Shown here: positions 23,820 to 32,939 of the stretch, in pieces
Position numbering within the stretch: the stretch's first letter is position 1
Layout of the letters: each line of letters opens with the position of its first letter
NCBI RefSeq assembly: GCF_000264455.2
Contig: NC_017956.1
Span: 1,471,501-1,535,500 of the forward strand
DNA length: 64,000 bases
Source: Tistrella mobilis KA081020-065
GTDB lineage: Bacteria > Pseudomonadota > Alphaproteobacteria > Tistrellales > Tistrellaceae
Direction: 5' to 3'
Notes under the pieces: model-generated
Told to the model about the DNA's origin: nothing
Seen by the model: the letters and a program-made list of their open reading frames with translations, nothing else
The model's database searches: none
Program-made: the position numbers and the translations under genes

Positions 23820-25016
23820 TTACACCGGGACCACCAGATCTTCCAGCCGGTCCGGGGCGCTGGTCAGCGACAGGCAGCCGGTTTCGGTCACCAGCACGGT
23901 GTCGGAATGGCGGAAGCCACCCAGCCCCTCGATATAGATGCCGGGCTCGATGCTGAACACCTGGCCGGCCTCGACGAGCCGGTCATAGCCCTCGGCCAGA
24001 AAGGGCGCCTCGTGGCCGGTGACGCCGAAGGCATGGCCGGTGCGATGCAGCAGGTGGTCGCCATGGCCGGCGCAGATCAGCGATGCATTGACCGCCTCGT
24101 CGATCGCGGCCATCGATGCACCGGGCTTCAACAGGTCGAAGGCCAGCGCCCGGGCCTCTGCCATCGCGTCGAAAGCGGGCCTGGCGGCGGCCGGTATCTC
24201 CCCCAGGAAGAAGGTCCGCTCCAGCTCCGCCGCATAGCCGTCGGCCCGGCAGGCGATGACGCTGACATGCGGGCCGCCCCGGCCCAGGGCCATGAACAGG
24301 TCGGTGAAGTTGTGCGGATCGTGCGAGACCTCGGGCGGCTGGGCCACCGCGGCGAAATTGCAGGCGAGCAGGTTCAGATGCGGATTGCCGGCAAGGGCTG
24401 CGCCGGTCATCCGGCGGGATAGCGCGCCGTGGATCTCGATCACCTTCAACCCCGGCTGCGCCATGGCGAGAAGGGCGGCATGGGCGTCGGAGACCAGATC
24501 GGCGGCATGGCGCAGCCGGCCGATCTCCCAGGGGGATTTCACCATCCGCAGATCCTCGACCAGGGCGGCCGGTACCGGATCATGGCCGGCGGCCGCCAGC
24601 CGCCCGGCGACGAAGAGCGGGCAGTCGGGTTCGACCGCGAGCCTGAGGCCGGGGGCGAGCAGCCCGGTCAGCCGGTCATCCCAGCCCTGGCCGGCAGGGG
24701 CGGGGAATTCGCGATAGGCGATGCAGTCGATCGCGCCCAGGCTGCGGATGCGGACATGGGGGATTTCGAGCGCCGGCACGATGAAGCGCAGCGGGCCGTC
24801 GCCTGTCACCACAAGGATAAACGGGCGTTCGTGGACGAAGTTCGCAAAATGGGTGAGGTAGTAGACGCTGTCGGGGTTGGTGAGGACCAGGGCGTCGATG
24901 CCGGCAAGCTCCATGGCGGTGCGCAGCCGGTCGACGCGGCCGGTGATCTCGGAGAGCGGCGGGGCGCCGGTGATGGGGGCGGGGCGGGCGTCGGTGGGAA
25001 GGATTTCTGTGGTCAT
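23820..25016 (-). CDS. M24 family Xaa-Pro peptidase (creatinase/prolidase-like)
   Basis: 398-residue cytoplasmic pita-bread metallopeptidase-type protein. The N-terminal creatinase domain (RLRTAMELAGIDALVLTNPD, YYLTHFANF) is followed by the M24 catalytic fold with HRTGHAFGVTGHEAP, SIEPGIYIEGLGGFRHSDT and a Glu in VLVTETG. The first metal Asp region reads ACRADGYAAELERTFF, where the usual DxGxxxxxYxxDxxR is altered, so metal loading and activity may be atypical and a transferase/hydrolase relative of creatinase type is possible. It starts 8 bp after the MFS gene stop, so it is co-transcribed with that transporter: import and hydrolysis of a proline-containing dipeptide or creatine-like compound is likely. 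Confidence 0.82.
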   Translation of the reverse strand: MTTEILPTDARPAPITGAPPLSEITGRVDRLRTAMELAGIDALVLTNPDSVYYLTHFANFVHERPFILVVTGDGPLRFIVPALEIPHVRIRSLGAIDCIAYREFPAPAGQGWDDRLTGLLAPGLRLAVEPDCPLFVAGRLAAAGHDPVPAALVEDLRMVKSPWEIGRLRHAADLVSDAHAALLAMAQPGLKVIEIHGALSRRMTGAALAGNPHLNLLACNFAAVAQPPEVSHDPHNFTDLFMALGRGGPHVSVIACRADGYAAELERTFFLGEIPAAARPAFDAMAEARALAFDLLKPGASMAAIDEAVNASLICAGHGDHLLHRTGHAFGVTGHEAPFLAEGYDRLVEAGQVFSIEPGIYIEGLGGFRHSDTVLVTETGCLSLTSAPDRLEDLVVPV

Positions 25017-25024
25017 TGAGGGGC

Positions 25025-26329
25025 TCAAAGCTCCGGATCGATGCGGCGGCGGCGGTTGAGCGCGGCCTGGAAGAACAGGCCGCTGATCAGGGGCGGCAGC
25101 AGGGTGACGATCAGCGCCAGGCGCAGCGAGGCGCCGCCATCGGCGGCCAGGCCATGGGCGAGGGCCAGATCGCTGATCAGCCCGACCAGGGCGGGCGCGC
25201 CGCCATAGCTGATGATCGAGGTGGCGAAGACCATGAAGGCGATAGCGGTGGCGCGGACATGCGGGCCGGCCACGACCTGCATGCACGACATCGACGGGCC
25301 CATGCCGAGGCCCGAGACCAGGAAGGCCAGGAAGAGCAGGCCATAGGCGAGGCCGGTATCGCCCACCAGGAAAGTGGCGGCGAAGAGCGGGGCCGAGACC
25401 AGGCCCGCCAGTGCCGGCAGGCGAAACTCCCACGACCGGGCGCGGCGGATCAGCCGGTTGGCGAGCCAGCCGCCGGCGAAGGTGCCGATCAGCACGCCAA
25501 GCCCGAGGGCAAGCCCGCCGCTGCGGCCGAAGTCTGCGATGCCGACGCCGTGGACGCGCTGGAAAAAGGCCGGGATCCAGGTGGCGAGGCCGACAGTGAC
25601 GTAATAGAAGGGAATGGCGATCAGCAGATGTATGACGGCGGCCGAGCCGAGCAGATCTGCGAGCGCAGGCTTCAGCGCCGGCGGTCGTGTGGCGCCGCCC
25701 CGATCGAAGCGGCCGCGCGGGGGCTCCCTGAGGACCAGGGGGATGACCAGGGCGAGGGCCAGGCCCGGCAGGCCGAAATAGAAGAAGACCATCCGCCAGC
25801 CATGTTCCGCGACCAGCGCGGCCGCGACCACCAGGCCGATCATGCTGCCGAGCGAACCGATGCCGGTGAAGACGGAGACCGCCCAGGCGCGACGTTCGGG
25901 CGGAAACAGGTCGCCGATCAGCGAATGTGCCGAGGGCACGCAGCCGGCCTCCCCCACGCCCACCGTCATGCGGGCGGCGAAAAGGCCGATGAAGCTGCGG
26001 GCCAGGCCGCAGGCGGCGGTGGCGAGGCTCCAGAGGGCGAGCGATACCGCGATCACCCGCACCCGGTTGGTCCGGTCGGCGAGCCGGCCCATGGCGAGGC
26101 CGAACACGGCATAGAACAGCGCAAAGGCGAAGCCGCCGAGCAGGCCCATCCGGGCGTCGCTGAAGCCCAGCTCGGCCTTGATCGGCTCCAGCAGGACCGA
26201 GAACAGAACCCGGTCCATGTAGTTGAAAAGATTGATCAGGCCGAGCAGCGCAAGCGCGAGCCCGGCCCCCTGTGCAATCGTCGGCCCACCCTCGGACCTG
26301 TCGGTCGCAACTCCGTCTGATGCCGTCAT
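25025..26329 (-). CDS. Major facilitator superfamily transporter
   Basis: 434-residue inner-membrane permease with 12 predicted TM segments. MFS signature A is present as GRLADRTNRVRV after TM2 with FNYMDRVLFSVLLEPIKAEL in TM1, and GEAGCVPSAHSLIGDLFPPERR follows TM4, as in the spinster/hexuronate-type anion transporter subfamily. The start at 26329 (MTASDGV) has GGGAG upstream; a 67-codon in-frame extension is rejected. It is the first gene of the operon with the M24 peptidase and is divergent from the AraC regulator. Confidence 0.88.
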   Translation of the reverse strand: MTASDGVATDRSEGGPTIAQGAGLALALLGLINLFNYMDRVLFSVLLEPIKAELGFSDARMGLLGGFAFALFYAVFGLAMGRLADRTNRVRVIAVSLALWSLATAACGLARSFIGLFAARMTVGVGEAGCVPSAHSLIGDLFPPERRAWAVSVFTGIGSLGSMIGLVVAAALVAEHGWRMVFFYFGLPGLALALVIPLVLREPPRGRFDRGGATRPPALKPALADLLGSAAVIHLLIAIPFYYVTVGLATWIPAFFQRVHGVGIADFGRSGGLALGLGVLIGTFAGGWLANRLIRRARSWEFRLPALAGLVSAPLFAATFLVGDTGLAYGLLFLAFLVSGLGMGPSMSCMQVVAGPHVRATAIAFMVFATSIISYGGAPALVGLISDLALAHGLAADGGASLRLALIVTLLPPLISGLFFQAALNRRRRIDPEL

Positions 26330-26421
26330 TGTCGTTGTGCTCCCTGTCTGCCGCCTTGATGGCGGGTTGAGGGAAGTGTGGCGCGCGGGCTGGCCCGGCG
26401 TCTTTCCAGGGATGCACGGAG

Positions 26422-26472
26422 ATTTTGCATTTCGTCCCTCCGCATGCGCTGATACGAGACCGGATGCAAAAT
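26422..26472. promoter_or_regulatory. Paired inverted 9-mers in AraC/MFS divergent promoter
   Basis: ATTTTGCAT at 26422-26430 and ATGCAAAAT at 26464-26472 are exact reverse complements, centres 42 bp (four helical turns) apart, in the 160-bp spacer between the divergent MFS and AraC genes. Their placement on one face of the helix fits a dimeric or looping AraC-type regulator. Confidence 0.65.
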
Positions 26473-26489
26473 TCTTCGGAAGAAGGTGG

Positions 26490-27515
26490 ATGGTCATCGG
26501 GAGAAGGTGGATGGCGGCGGGTATGGGCACGCCCTGGACCGATCAGCGGGCGGTGGTGGCGGCGCTGGAGGCCGGCACGCCGCTGATGGAGGCGGCGCCT
26601 TTCGAGGGGCGGAGCCGGTTCGAGATCATGCCGGGCGACATCGTCGGCTGGTGGCTGGACGGACGGCTGACCGCGGATCTGACCCTGCGCCATGTGATGG
26701 ACGACACCGTCAGCATCCAGTTCGTCCAGACCGGCGGCGGGCGCCGCCGGATCACCGCCCATGGCACTGAGCGCCATGGCGGCGGCACGCTCTATATCGG
26801 GCTGTTTCCGGCCGGCAGCCGCCAGATCCGGCGCTGGCGGGCAGGGCGGCCGATCCGCTATGCCGCCTTCTGGGTTCCGCCCGCCCATGCGGCGGCGGTG
26901 CTGTTCCCCGACCGCACCGGCCGGCTGCCGGCTTTCACCGATCTGCTGAACGGGGGTCTGGAGGCGCCCTTCGGCCTGTCGGTGACGATGACGCCCGCCA
27001 TGCATGCGGTGATGGACGCGCTGATCGACGGCCCGCCCCGGCCTCAGGCGCTGGCCCGGGCCTATGAGAGCCTGAAACTGCAGGAACTGATGATCGAGGC
27101 GGCGGGCGTGATGGCGGCCGCGGCGGGGCCACGCCGCGCCGCCGACGGCGTGCCCGCCCGGACCCGCCACGAGATGCAGATCGAACGGGCGGCGGACATC
27201 CTGCGGCGGGAACTGGCCGACCCGCCGGGTTTTCGCGACCTGGCGCGACGGGTGGGCATCAGCCACAACCGGCTGGCGGCGGGGTTCGTGACACGTTTCG
27301 GCTGCACACCCCACGACTATGGCAAGCGCCATCGCATGCAGGCGGCCCGGCGGATGATCCGCGAGGGCCGCCATGGTCTGGTCGACGTGGCGGCCCTGGT
27401 CGGATTCTCAGGCCAGGCGGCGTTCGGCCGGGCCTATACCGCCTTTTTCGGCCATCCGCCGGGCGTGGACAGGCGAGCGGGCGTGGACAGGCGGGGGCGT
27501 GCGATCAGGCCATGA
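26490..27515 (+). CDS. AraC family transcriptional regulator
   Basis: About 341 residues. The C-terminal 100 residues hold the double helix-turn-helix (FRDLARRVGISHNRLAAGF, then HGLVDVAALVGFSGQAAFGR, then AYTAFFGHPPG). The N-terminal part is an unrecognised sensor domain. The start region is a short tandem duplication: AGAAGGTGGATGG occurs twice 21 bp apart, giving two in-frame ATGs (26490, 26511), each with its own Shine-Dalgarno-like GGAAG/GGGAG seven bases upstream. It probably controls the divergent MFS-M24 operon. Its 3' end overlaps the convergent CDF gene by 11 bp. Confidence 0.87.
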   Translation: MVIGRRWMAAGMGTPWTDQRAVVAALEAGTPLMEAAPFEGRSRFEIMPGDIVGWWLDGRLTADLTLRHVMDDTVSIQFVQTGGGRRRITAHGTERHGGGTLYIGLFPAGSRQIRRWRAGRPIRYAAFWVPPAHAAAVLFPDRTGRLPAFTDLLNGGLEAPFGLSVTMTPAMHAVMDALIDGPPRPQALARAYESLKLQELMIEAAGVMAAAAGPRRAADGVPARTRHEMQIERAADILRRELADPPGFRDLARRVGISHNRLAAGFVTRFGCTPHDYGKRHRMQAARRMIREGRHGLVDVAALVGFSGQAAFGRAYTAFFGHPPGVDRRAGVDRRGRAIRP

Positions 27516-28413
27516 CGTGATGGCCGGCCGGCTGCGGCACCAGAACGATCTGCGCGCCCGGCAGGGCCTGGGTGAGGGCGGCGCGCATCCGGTCCAGGAT
27601 GCCGGCGATCTGCGAGAAGGGGCGGTCGCCTTCGAAGGTCAGCGTGATCTCGACCTCGGCACCATTGCCGAGCCGGCGGCTGCGGACCCGGATGATATCG
27701 TCATATTCGTCGAAGAACTGCGCCAGGACCTTGTTGATCTCCATCTGCATCGGCTCCGCCAGCGAGCGATCGAGCAGGTCCGGCATGGCTTCCTTGAGCA
27801 TGCCGTAGGTGGTGGCGAGCATGATGAAGGCGACCACCGTCGAGCCCACGATATCGGCCCAAAAGGACAGCATGACATTGCCGGCCAGCTGGTCCAGCGC
27901 CACGCAGCCGACCACGACCACCGAGCCGATGGTCTTGGCGATGCGGGCGCGATATTGCGAGGCCACGATGATCGAGGCGCCGTCGCGGGCTGCGCGGCGC
28001 AGCGACAACATCTGACCGATGTTCAGAAACAGGTTGAAGGTCACGAAGAAGGTGGCGAGATAGGCGGCACTGCCGGTTTCCGATGCTGCCGGCACCTTGG
28101 TCGCGATCTTGTAGATGATGAAACAGGCCGCCACGACCAGCATCATCGCGATCAGGATGGAGACCGCCTGTTCCAGCTTGGCGGTGCCGTATTCGAAATT
28201 GCCGGTGCGGCGGCGGTTGATGTTGCGCAGCGTGGCATAGGACACCAACCCCACGCAGATCAGCAGCGTGCCGCGCACGCCGTCGGCGATCATGGTGAGC
28301 GAGCCCGACCAGATTGCGACCGCCACGAACGGCCCGCAAAGGGCAAGGTCTGCCAGAACTGCGATCGCAACCGCGCGTTCGCGTGCCCGCTCGGCTGGCG
28401 ACATGTTGGACAT
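27505..28413 (-). CDS. Cation diffusion facilitator-like transporter
   Basis: 302 residues, six TM segments and a cytoplasmic ferredoxin-like C-terminal domain (EINKVLAQFFDEYDDIIRVR). The CDF fold is visible in WSGSLTMIADGVRGTLLI (TM2) and RTGNFEYGTAKLEQAVS after TM3. The metal quartet looks incomplete: TM2 keeps one Asp (IADGVRG, the Asp four residues on is Gly) and TM5 reads SFWAD where HxxxD is expected. It may therefore move another ion or be non-transporting. The start at 28413 has GGGAG 12 bp upstream. Confidence 0.8.
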   Translation of the reverse strand: MSNMSPAERARERAVAIAVLADLALCGPFVAVAIWSGSLTMIADGVRGTLLICVGLVSYATLRNINRRRTGNFEYGTAKLEQAVSILIAMMLVVAACFIIYKIATKVPAASETGSAAYLATFFVTFNLFLNIGQMLSLRRAARDGASIIVASQYRARIAKTIGSVVVVGCVALDQLAGNVMLSFWADIVGSTVVAFIMLATTYGMLKEAMPDLLDRSLAEPMQMEINKVLAQFFDEYDDIIRVRSRRLGNGAEVEITLTFEGDRPFSQIAGILDRMRAALTQALPGAQIVLVPQPAGHHVMA

Positions 28414-28617
28414 ACTGACGTCTCCCGGTGAACGGGTCGTTGTTCTTCCGGCCGCCGGGAGATGCCGATCCCCACCGGCAGGCCCCTGCGGTGCCGGCGA
28501 ACCGGCCCCGGCGGATGGCCCCCCTGCCATCCGGACCGATGATGCGTCAAAAGGCGCGGTGGGCGAAAGCGCGAAGTGCGACGGGTTGATGACTGTTTCC
28601 CGCCCGGCGGGTGCGGT

Positions 28618-30294
28618 TCAGACGCTGTCGGACTGGCTGCGGCGCGGCGCCACGGCAACTGCCGCGGCAAAAACCAGGCCGATCAATGCCCAGAGATGCG
28701 CCTCACCATTCTCGGGCCCCTCGCCGATGGCGACCGCGAGCGCGCCGCCGCCGATCATCAGCGCCAGCAGTGCCTCTTCGATTTTCAGCCGCAACCGCGG
28801 CGTGCGCGCCCGGCCGGCCACGGGCATCAGCGCGTCCACCGCCCAGCCGATCGCCGGGATCAGGAAGGTGACGATGGGGAAGTCCCGATAGCGCGGGTCG
28901 AGGGCGAGACCGATCATGGCGATGGCCACCGCCACCGCCGCAAGACCCTTGAGCAGGCCGAGACGCAGCCCGCGGGGGCCGTCACCCGCGCCTAGCCAGT
29001 CGATGCCGAGCGGGCGGCGCAGTGCGCGCAGCACCTCGATCACCGGGGCCGGCTGGATCCGGGCTTCGGCCGGCCCGGCCCAGCGGCGCGCCAGCACCAC
29101 GGCGGTGACCGCCGAGACCAGCCAGAGGCCGATGCCGATCGCCCATTCCACCGGGCCGCGATTGACCAGCGACAGATGATCGATCGAGAGCAGCAGCGTG
29201 GCGCCGGCCAGCTGGGCGGCGGTGACGGCCGATACCCAGCCCGCGATTTCACGGCCCAGATGCTCGTCGATTTCGTGATCGGGGATCCGCCGGCCGGCGG
29301 CGATCATCAGCAGGCCGGCAACCAGGATGCCGCCGGCCGCCAGCCAGTGCCAGTTCGGCATCTCGACCACCGGGCCGGTCAGCGGGAATTTCTGCTCGCG
29401 ATATTCGTCGACCAGGCCCCAATGGCCGCCGACCGTGCCTTCCTGCACCCGTTTCCAGGGCTGGTCGAACGCCTCGATGAGGTTGTAGTCGACGCCCAGA
29501 TTGCGGGCGAGGGGGATGAAGTCGCGGATGAAGCTCGCCTGATTGACCAGGCTCGGCACCGCAGGGCCGCGGGTGCGGCCTTCGCTGGGCCAGCCGGTCT
29601 CGCCGATCATGATCGGCTTGTTCGGGAAGGCGGCCTTGACCTCGTCGATGATCCGGCGGAGATGCGCCATGGCATCGTCGATCGAGACGGGCTCGTCCTC
29701 CCAATAGGGCAGGATATGGACGGTGACGAAATCGACCTCGTCGGCGAGGTCGCGATTCTTCATCCAGAATTCCCAGACATCGGCATAGGTCACCGGCTTG
29801 TCGGTGCGCGCCTTCACCGCGCGGATCAGCTTGCGCAGGTTCTCCGGCGACTGTTCCCGGCGCAGCAGCACCTCGTTGCCGACGATGACCGCCTTGATCG
29901 CCTGCGGATTGCGCGAGACGACGTCCAGTGCAGCATCGATCTCCATCTGATTGTTCTGGGGGTTGGCACCGATCCAGATGCCCTGGAGCACGCTCATGCC
30001 CAGCTGGGCGGCCTGCACCGACACCTCTTCCAGCCCCTGGCGGGCGGAATAGAGCCGCACGCAGTCGGTGACCGATTTCAGGATCGCCATGTCCTCGGCA
30101 ATCTGCTCGGGCGGGGCCACGAAGCTTTCGTTATGGGGCGTCTGGCGGCCCCGGAAGGGGGCATAGGAGGTGCAGGCGACGTGGGCGTTGGGAACGTCGG
30201 GCAGCTGCACGGGCGCATTCGCCCATGACCAGAAGCCCCAGGCGATCGCGGCGGTGACGACAAAGGCGACCAGTCCGATCAGGCGCGACGACAT
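28618..30294 (-). CDS. NdvC-like GH17 membrane protein (beta-glucan synthesis/remodelling)
   Basis: 558 residues (about 60 kDa). A single N-terminal TM anchor (LIGLVAFVVTAAIAWGFWSW) precedes a periplasmic GH17-type domain: CTSYAPFRG, acid/base Glu in VIVGNEVLLR, nucleophile Glu in MIGETGWPSEG, EAFDQPWKR. A C-terminal half of about seven TM segments follows. Size and architecture match Bradyrhizobium NdvC, proposed to add beta-1,6 linkages to cyclic beta-glucans made by NdvB. The GH17 domain is related to that of the NdvB-like protein at 15117-17783 (shared HILPYWE, EAFDQPWKR, GWPS). An AGGAG site precedes the ATG. Confidence 0.85.
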   Translation of the reverse strand: MSSRLIGLVAFVVTAAIAWGFWSWANAPVQLPDVPNAHVACTSYAPFRGRQTPHNESFVAPPEQIAEDMAILKSVTDCVRLYSARQGLEEVSVQAAQLGMSVLQGIWIGANPQNNQMEIDAALDVVSRNPQAIKAVIVGNEVLLRREQSPENLRKLIRAVKARTDKPVTYADVWEFWMKNRDLADEVDFVTVHILPYWEDEPVSIDDAMAHLRRIIDEVKAAFPNKPIMIGETGWPSEGRTRGPAVPSLVNQASFIRDFIPLARNLGVDYNLIEAFDQPWKRVQEGTVGGHWGLVDEYREQKFPLTGPVVEMPNWHWLAAGGILVAGLLMIAAGRRIPDHEIDEHLGREIAGWVSAVTAAQLAGATLLLSIDHLSLVNRGPVEWAIGIGLWLVSAVTAVVLARRWAGPAEARIQPAPVIEVLRALRRPLGIDWLGAGDGPRGLRLGLLKGLAAVAVAIAMIGLALDPRYRDFPIVTFLIPAIGWAVDALMPVAGRARTPRLRLKIEEALLALMIGGGALAVAIGEGPENGEAHLWALIGLVFAAAVAVAPRRSQSDSV

Positions 30295-30378
30295 CGCTCG
30301 GCAGTTCTCCTAAAGGGCGGGGGGCAGGACCGACCATGCGCCCCGACCGAACATCGTTAGCCGAAACCGGGTGTCTTG

Positions 30379-31452
30379 TCAGCCTTCCGTGTGTGACGCG
30401 GCATCGGCGAGCGCGCCTTCCAGCCGCGCCCATTCGCCCGGGCGGCCGAGCGCGTCGTCTTCGGCCGGGATGCCGAAGCGCAGCCAGCCGGCCTGGGCCG
30501 GGATGGTGACGGGGCCCGGCCAGTCACGGATCAGGATGCCGTGGCGGCTGGCGAGCCGGTCCAGGATCGCCGCCGCCCGCGCCCGGCTGCCGGCATCGAC
30601 GGTGACGAAAAGATCGGTCTGGCCGACCGGGACAAGGCCTCTGCGATGAAGCAGGTGCGAGAGCCGGTCGGCCCCGGCGGCGAGGCGGGCCCGGGTCTCA
30701 GTGATCCAGGCCGTATCGTCATAGGCCCGTGCCGCCACCACAAGTGCCGGGCCCGACACGGCCCAGGGGCCCAGATGGTCGGTCATGCGCAGGGTGGTTG
30801 CCGGATCCGCGATCGCAACGCCCAGGCGCAAGCCCGCAAGGCCAAAGAATTTTCCGAAGGAGCGCAGCACCACCAGCCCGGGCCCGGCCAGATCGGCCAC
30901 CGAGGCGTCGGGCGTGATCTCGGCGAAGGCCTCGTCGACCACCAGCCGGCCGCCGCGATCGGCCATCAGCCGTGCCAGCCGGCGCAGCTCGTCGCGGCCG
31001 GTCAGCCGGCCGTCGGGATTGTTGGGGTTGACGATCAGCACGGTGTCGATACCGGCAGCCGTCAGCCGGTCGGGATCGGTCTCGACCGTAACCACGTGGC
31101 CTGCGCGTTCCCAGGCCGGCCCGTGCTCGTTATAGGTAGGCCCGAGCACGGCAACCCGCCCCCGGGGTACGGCAAAGGGCAGGGCCTGGATCAGCGCCTG
31201 CGATCCCGGGCCGGCACAGAGATGATCGGGGCCGGGGGCACCGCAGAAGCGGGCGGCGGCATCGAGGCAGGGGCCGATCAGGTCGCCATCGGGCAGCCGC
31301 GTCCAGGCATCGGCAGGAATGTCTCTTGGATCAAAGGGATAGGGGTCGCGGTTTATGCCGGTGCTGAGATCGATCCAGGGCGTTGGCGCCGTGGGATGGC
31401 TGGCCGCCATGGCTGCAAGCCGGCCGCCGTGATCGCGGTGCGCGGCGGTCAT
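30379..31452 (-). CDS. cobC: L-threonine-O-3-phosphate decarboxylase, cobalamin biosynthesis (CobC)
   Basis: PLP enzyme of 357 residues, aminotransferase fold class I, providing (R)-1-amino-2-propanol phosphate for the B12 nucleotide loop (CobD in Salmonella naming, CobC in alphaproteobacterial naming). Motifs are [15 protein letters not shown] at the N-terminus, [17 protein letters not shown] and the PLP-Lys in [15 protein letters not shown]. The start overlaps the cobQ stop by 4 bp. Last gene of the riboswitch-controlled btuB-cobQ-cobC operon. Confidence 0.9.
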   Translation of the reverse strand: MTAAHRDHGGRLAAMAASHPTAPTPWIDLSTGINRDPYPFDPRDIPADAWTRLPDGDLIGPCLDAAARFCGAPGPDHLCAGPGSQALIQALPFAVPRGRVAVLGPTYNEHGPAWERAGHVVTVETDPDRLTAAGIDTVLIVNPNNPDGRLTGRDELRRLARLMADRGGRLVVDEAFAEITPDASVADLAGPGLVVLRSFGKFFGLAGLRLGVAIADPATTLRMTDHLGPWAVSGPALVVAARAYDDTAWITETRARLAAGADRLSHLLHRRGLVPVGQTDLFVTVDAGSRARAAAILDRLASRHGILIRDWPGPVTIPAQAGWLRFGIPAEDDALGRPGEWARLEGALADAASHTEG

Positions 31453-32921
31453 GGCAGCACCGGTTCGGCTGCGGCCGCGAACAGGGCCTCGATGTCGAGT
31501 GCCGCTTCCAGATGGTCGGCGAGGGCATCGAGGGCGGCCTCGACGGACGCCTCATAGTCGATCGGCACCGGCCGGCGGCCGGTCAGCGCCTCGATCAGGG
31601 CGGCGCGATAGCCGTCGGCGCCGAACAGGCCGTGGAGATAGCAGCCGGCGACCCGGCCGTCATGGCCGGTGGCGCCGTCGGGGCGGCCGTCGGCCAGACG
31701 CAGCATCGGCCGTGCCGTGCCGGGGCCGGTGGTGACGCCGACATGCATTTCATAGCCGCGCACGGCCGCGCCGGTGGTGATTTCGGTGCCGGTGGTCTCG
31801 ATCAGCGCCTTGTCGCCGCCGAGCCGGGTTTCGACGTCGAGCAGGCCGAGACCCGGCACGGCGCCGGCCGGCCCCTCGATGCCGTCCGGATCCTCGATCA
31901 CCCGGCCCAGCATCTGATAGCCGCCGCAGATGCCGATCACCCGGCCGCCGCGGCGGACATGGGCGGCAAGGTCGACATCCCAGCCCTGGGCGCGGAAGAA
32001 AGCGAGATCGGCGATCGTCGCCTTGCTGCCGGGCAGCACGATCAGATCGGCCACCGGCAGGGGCTGGCCGGGCGGCACCATGGTCAGCGCCACCTGCGGT
32101 TCCAGCTTCAGCGGATCCAGATCGTCGAAATTGGCGATGCGGGCGAACATCGGCACGGCGATCTTCAGGCCCCCGGGCCCCGGATCGCGCGGCGTGTCCA
32201 GCGCCACCGCATCTTCGGCCGGCAGCCGCGCCGCGGCGGGCAGCCAGGGCACCACCCCGAAACTCTTCCAGCCGGTGCGGGTCTCGATTTCAGTCAGGCC
32301 GCCGTCGAACAGGCGGACATCGCCGCGAAACCGGTTGATGATGAAGCCCTTGATCAGCGACAGCTCATCTTCCGGCAGAAGCGCATGGCTGCCGACCATC
32401 TGGGCGATCACCCCGCCGCGATCGATGTCGCCCACCAGCACCACCGGCGCCCGGACCAGGGTCGCGAAGCCCATATTGGCGATGTCGCCGGCGCGCAGAT
32501 TGACCTCCGAGACCGAGCCCGCGCCTTCGATCAGCACCAGATCGGACCCGGCGGCGAGACGGGCGAAGCTCTCCAGCACCTTCGGCATCAGCCGATCGCG
32601 CCAGCCGCGATATTCGGCGGCGCGCGCCGTGCCGGCCATGCGGCCCTGCACCACCACCTGCGCGCCGATATCGGTCTGCGGCTTCAGCAAGACCGGGTTC
32701 ATGTCGACCGAAAGCGGCACGCCGGCGGCACGGGCCTGCAACGCCTGGGCGCGGCCGATTTCGCCGCCATCGGCGGTGACGGCCGCGTTGTTCGACATGT
32801 TCTGCGGCTTGAACGGCAGCACCTTCAGCCCGCGGCGCACCGCGATGCGGGCAAGCCCCGCCACCAGCAGCGATTTGCCGACGTCGGATCCGGTACCCAT
32901 CACCATCAGGCAGCTTGCCAT
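31449..32921 (-). CDS. cobQ: Cobyric acid synthase
   Basis: 490-residue glutamine-dependent amidotransferase that amidates adenosyl-cobyrinic acid diamide. The N-terminal P-loop synthetase domain begins [17 protein letters not shown] with [11 protein letters not shown]. The C-terminal class I-like GATase has the nucleophile Cys in [14 protein letters not shown] and the closing His in HGLFG. Family length. GGGAG lies upstream of the ATG. It sits 18 bp after btuB. Confidence 0.95.
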   Translation of the reverse strand: MASCLMVMGTGSDVGKSLLVAGLARIAVRRGLKVLPFKPQNMSNNAAVTADGGEIGRAQALQARAAGVPLSVDMNPVLLKPQTDIGAQVVVQGRMAGTARAAEYRGWRDRLMPKVLESFARLAAGSDLVLIEGAGSVSEVNLRAGDIANMGFATLVRAPVVLVGDIDRGGVIAQMVGSHALLPEDELSLIKGFIINRFRGDVRLFDGGLTEIETRTGWKSFGVVPWLPAAARLPAEDAVALDTPRDPGPGGLKIAVPMFARIANFDDLDPLKLEPQVALTMVPPGQPLPVADLIVLPGSKATIADLAFFRAQGWDVDLAAHVRRGGRVIGICGGYQMLGRVIEDPDGIEGPAGAVPGLGLLDVETRLGGDKALIETTGTEITTGAAVRGYEMHVGVTTGPGTARPMLRLADGRPDGATGHDGRVAGCYLHGLFGADGYRAALIEALTGRRPVPIDYEASVEAALDALADHLEAALDIEALFAAAAEPVLP

Positions 32922-32939
32922 CGGCGACGTCTCCCAATG

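Noticed and set aside
23820-27374. 1184-codon minus-strand frame joining the M24 peptidase to upstream sequence
   Set aside because: Only the last 398 codons match a protein family; the rest is a shadow of the MFS and AraC genes. Start set at 25016.
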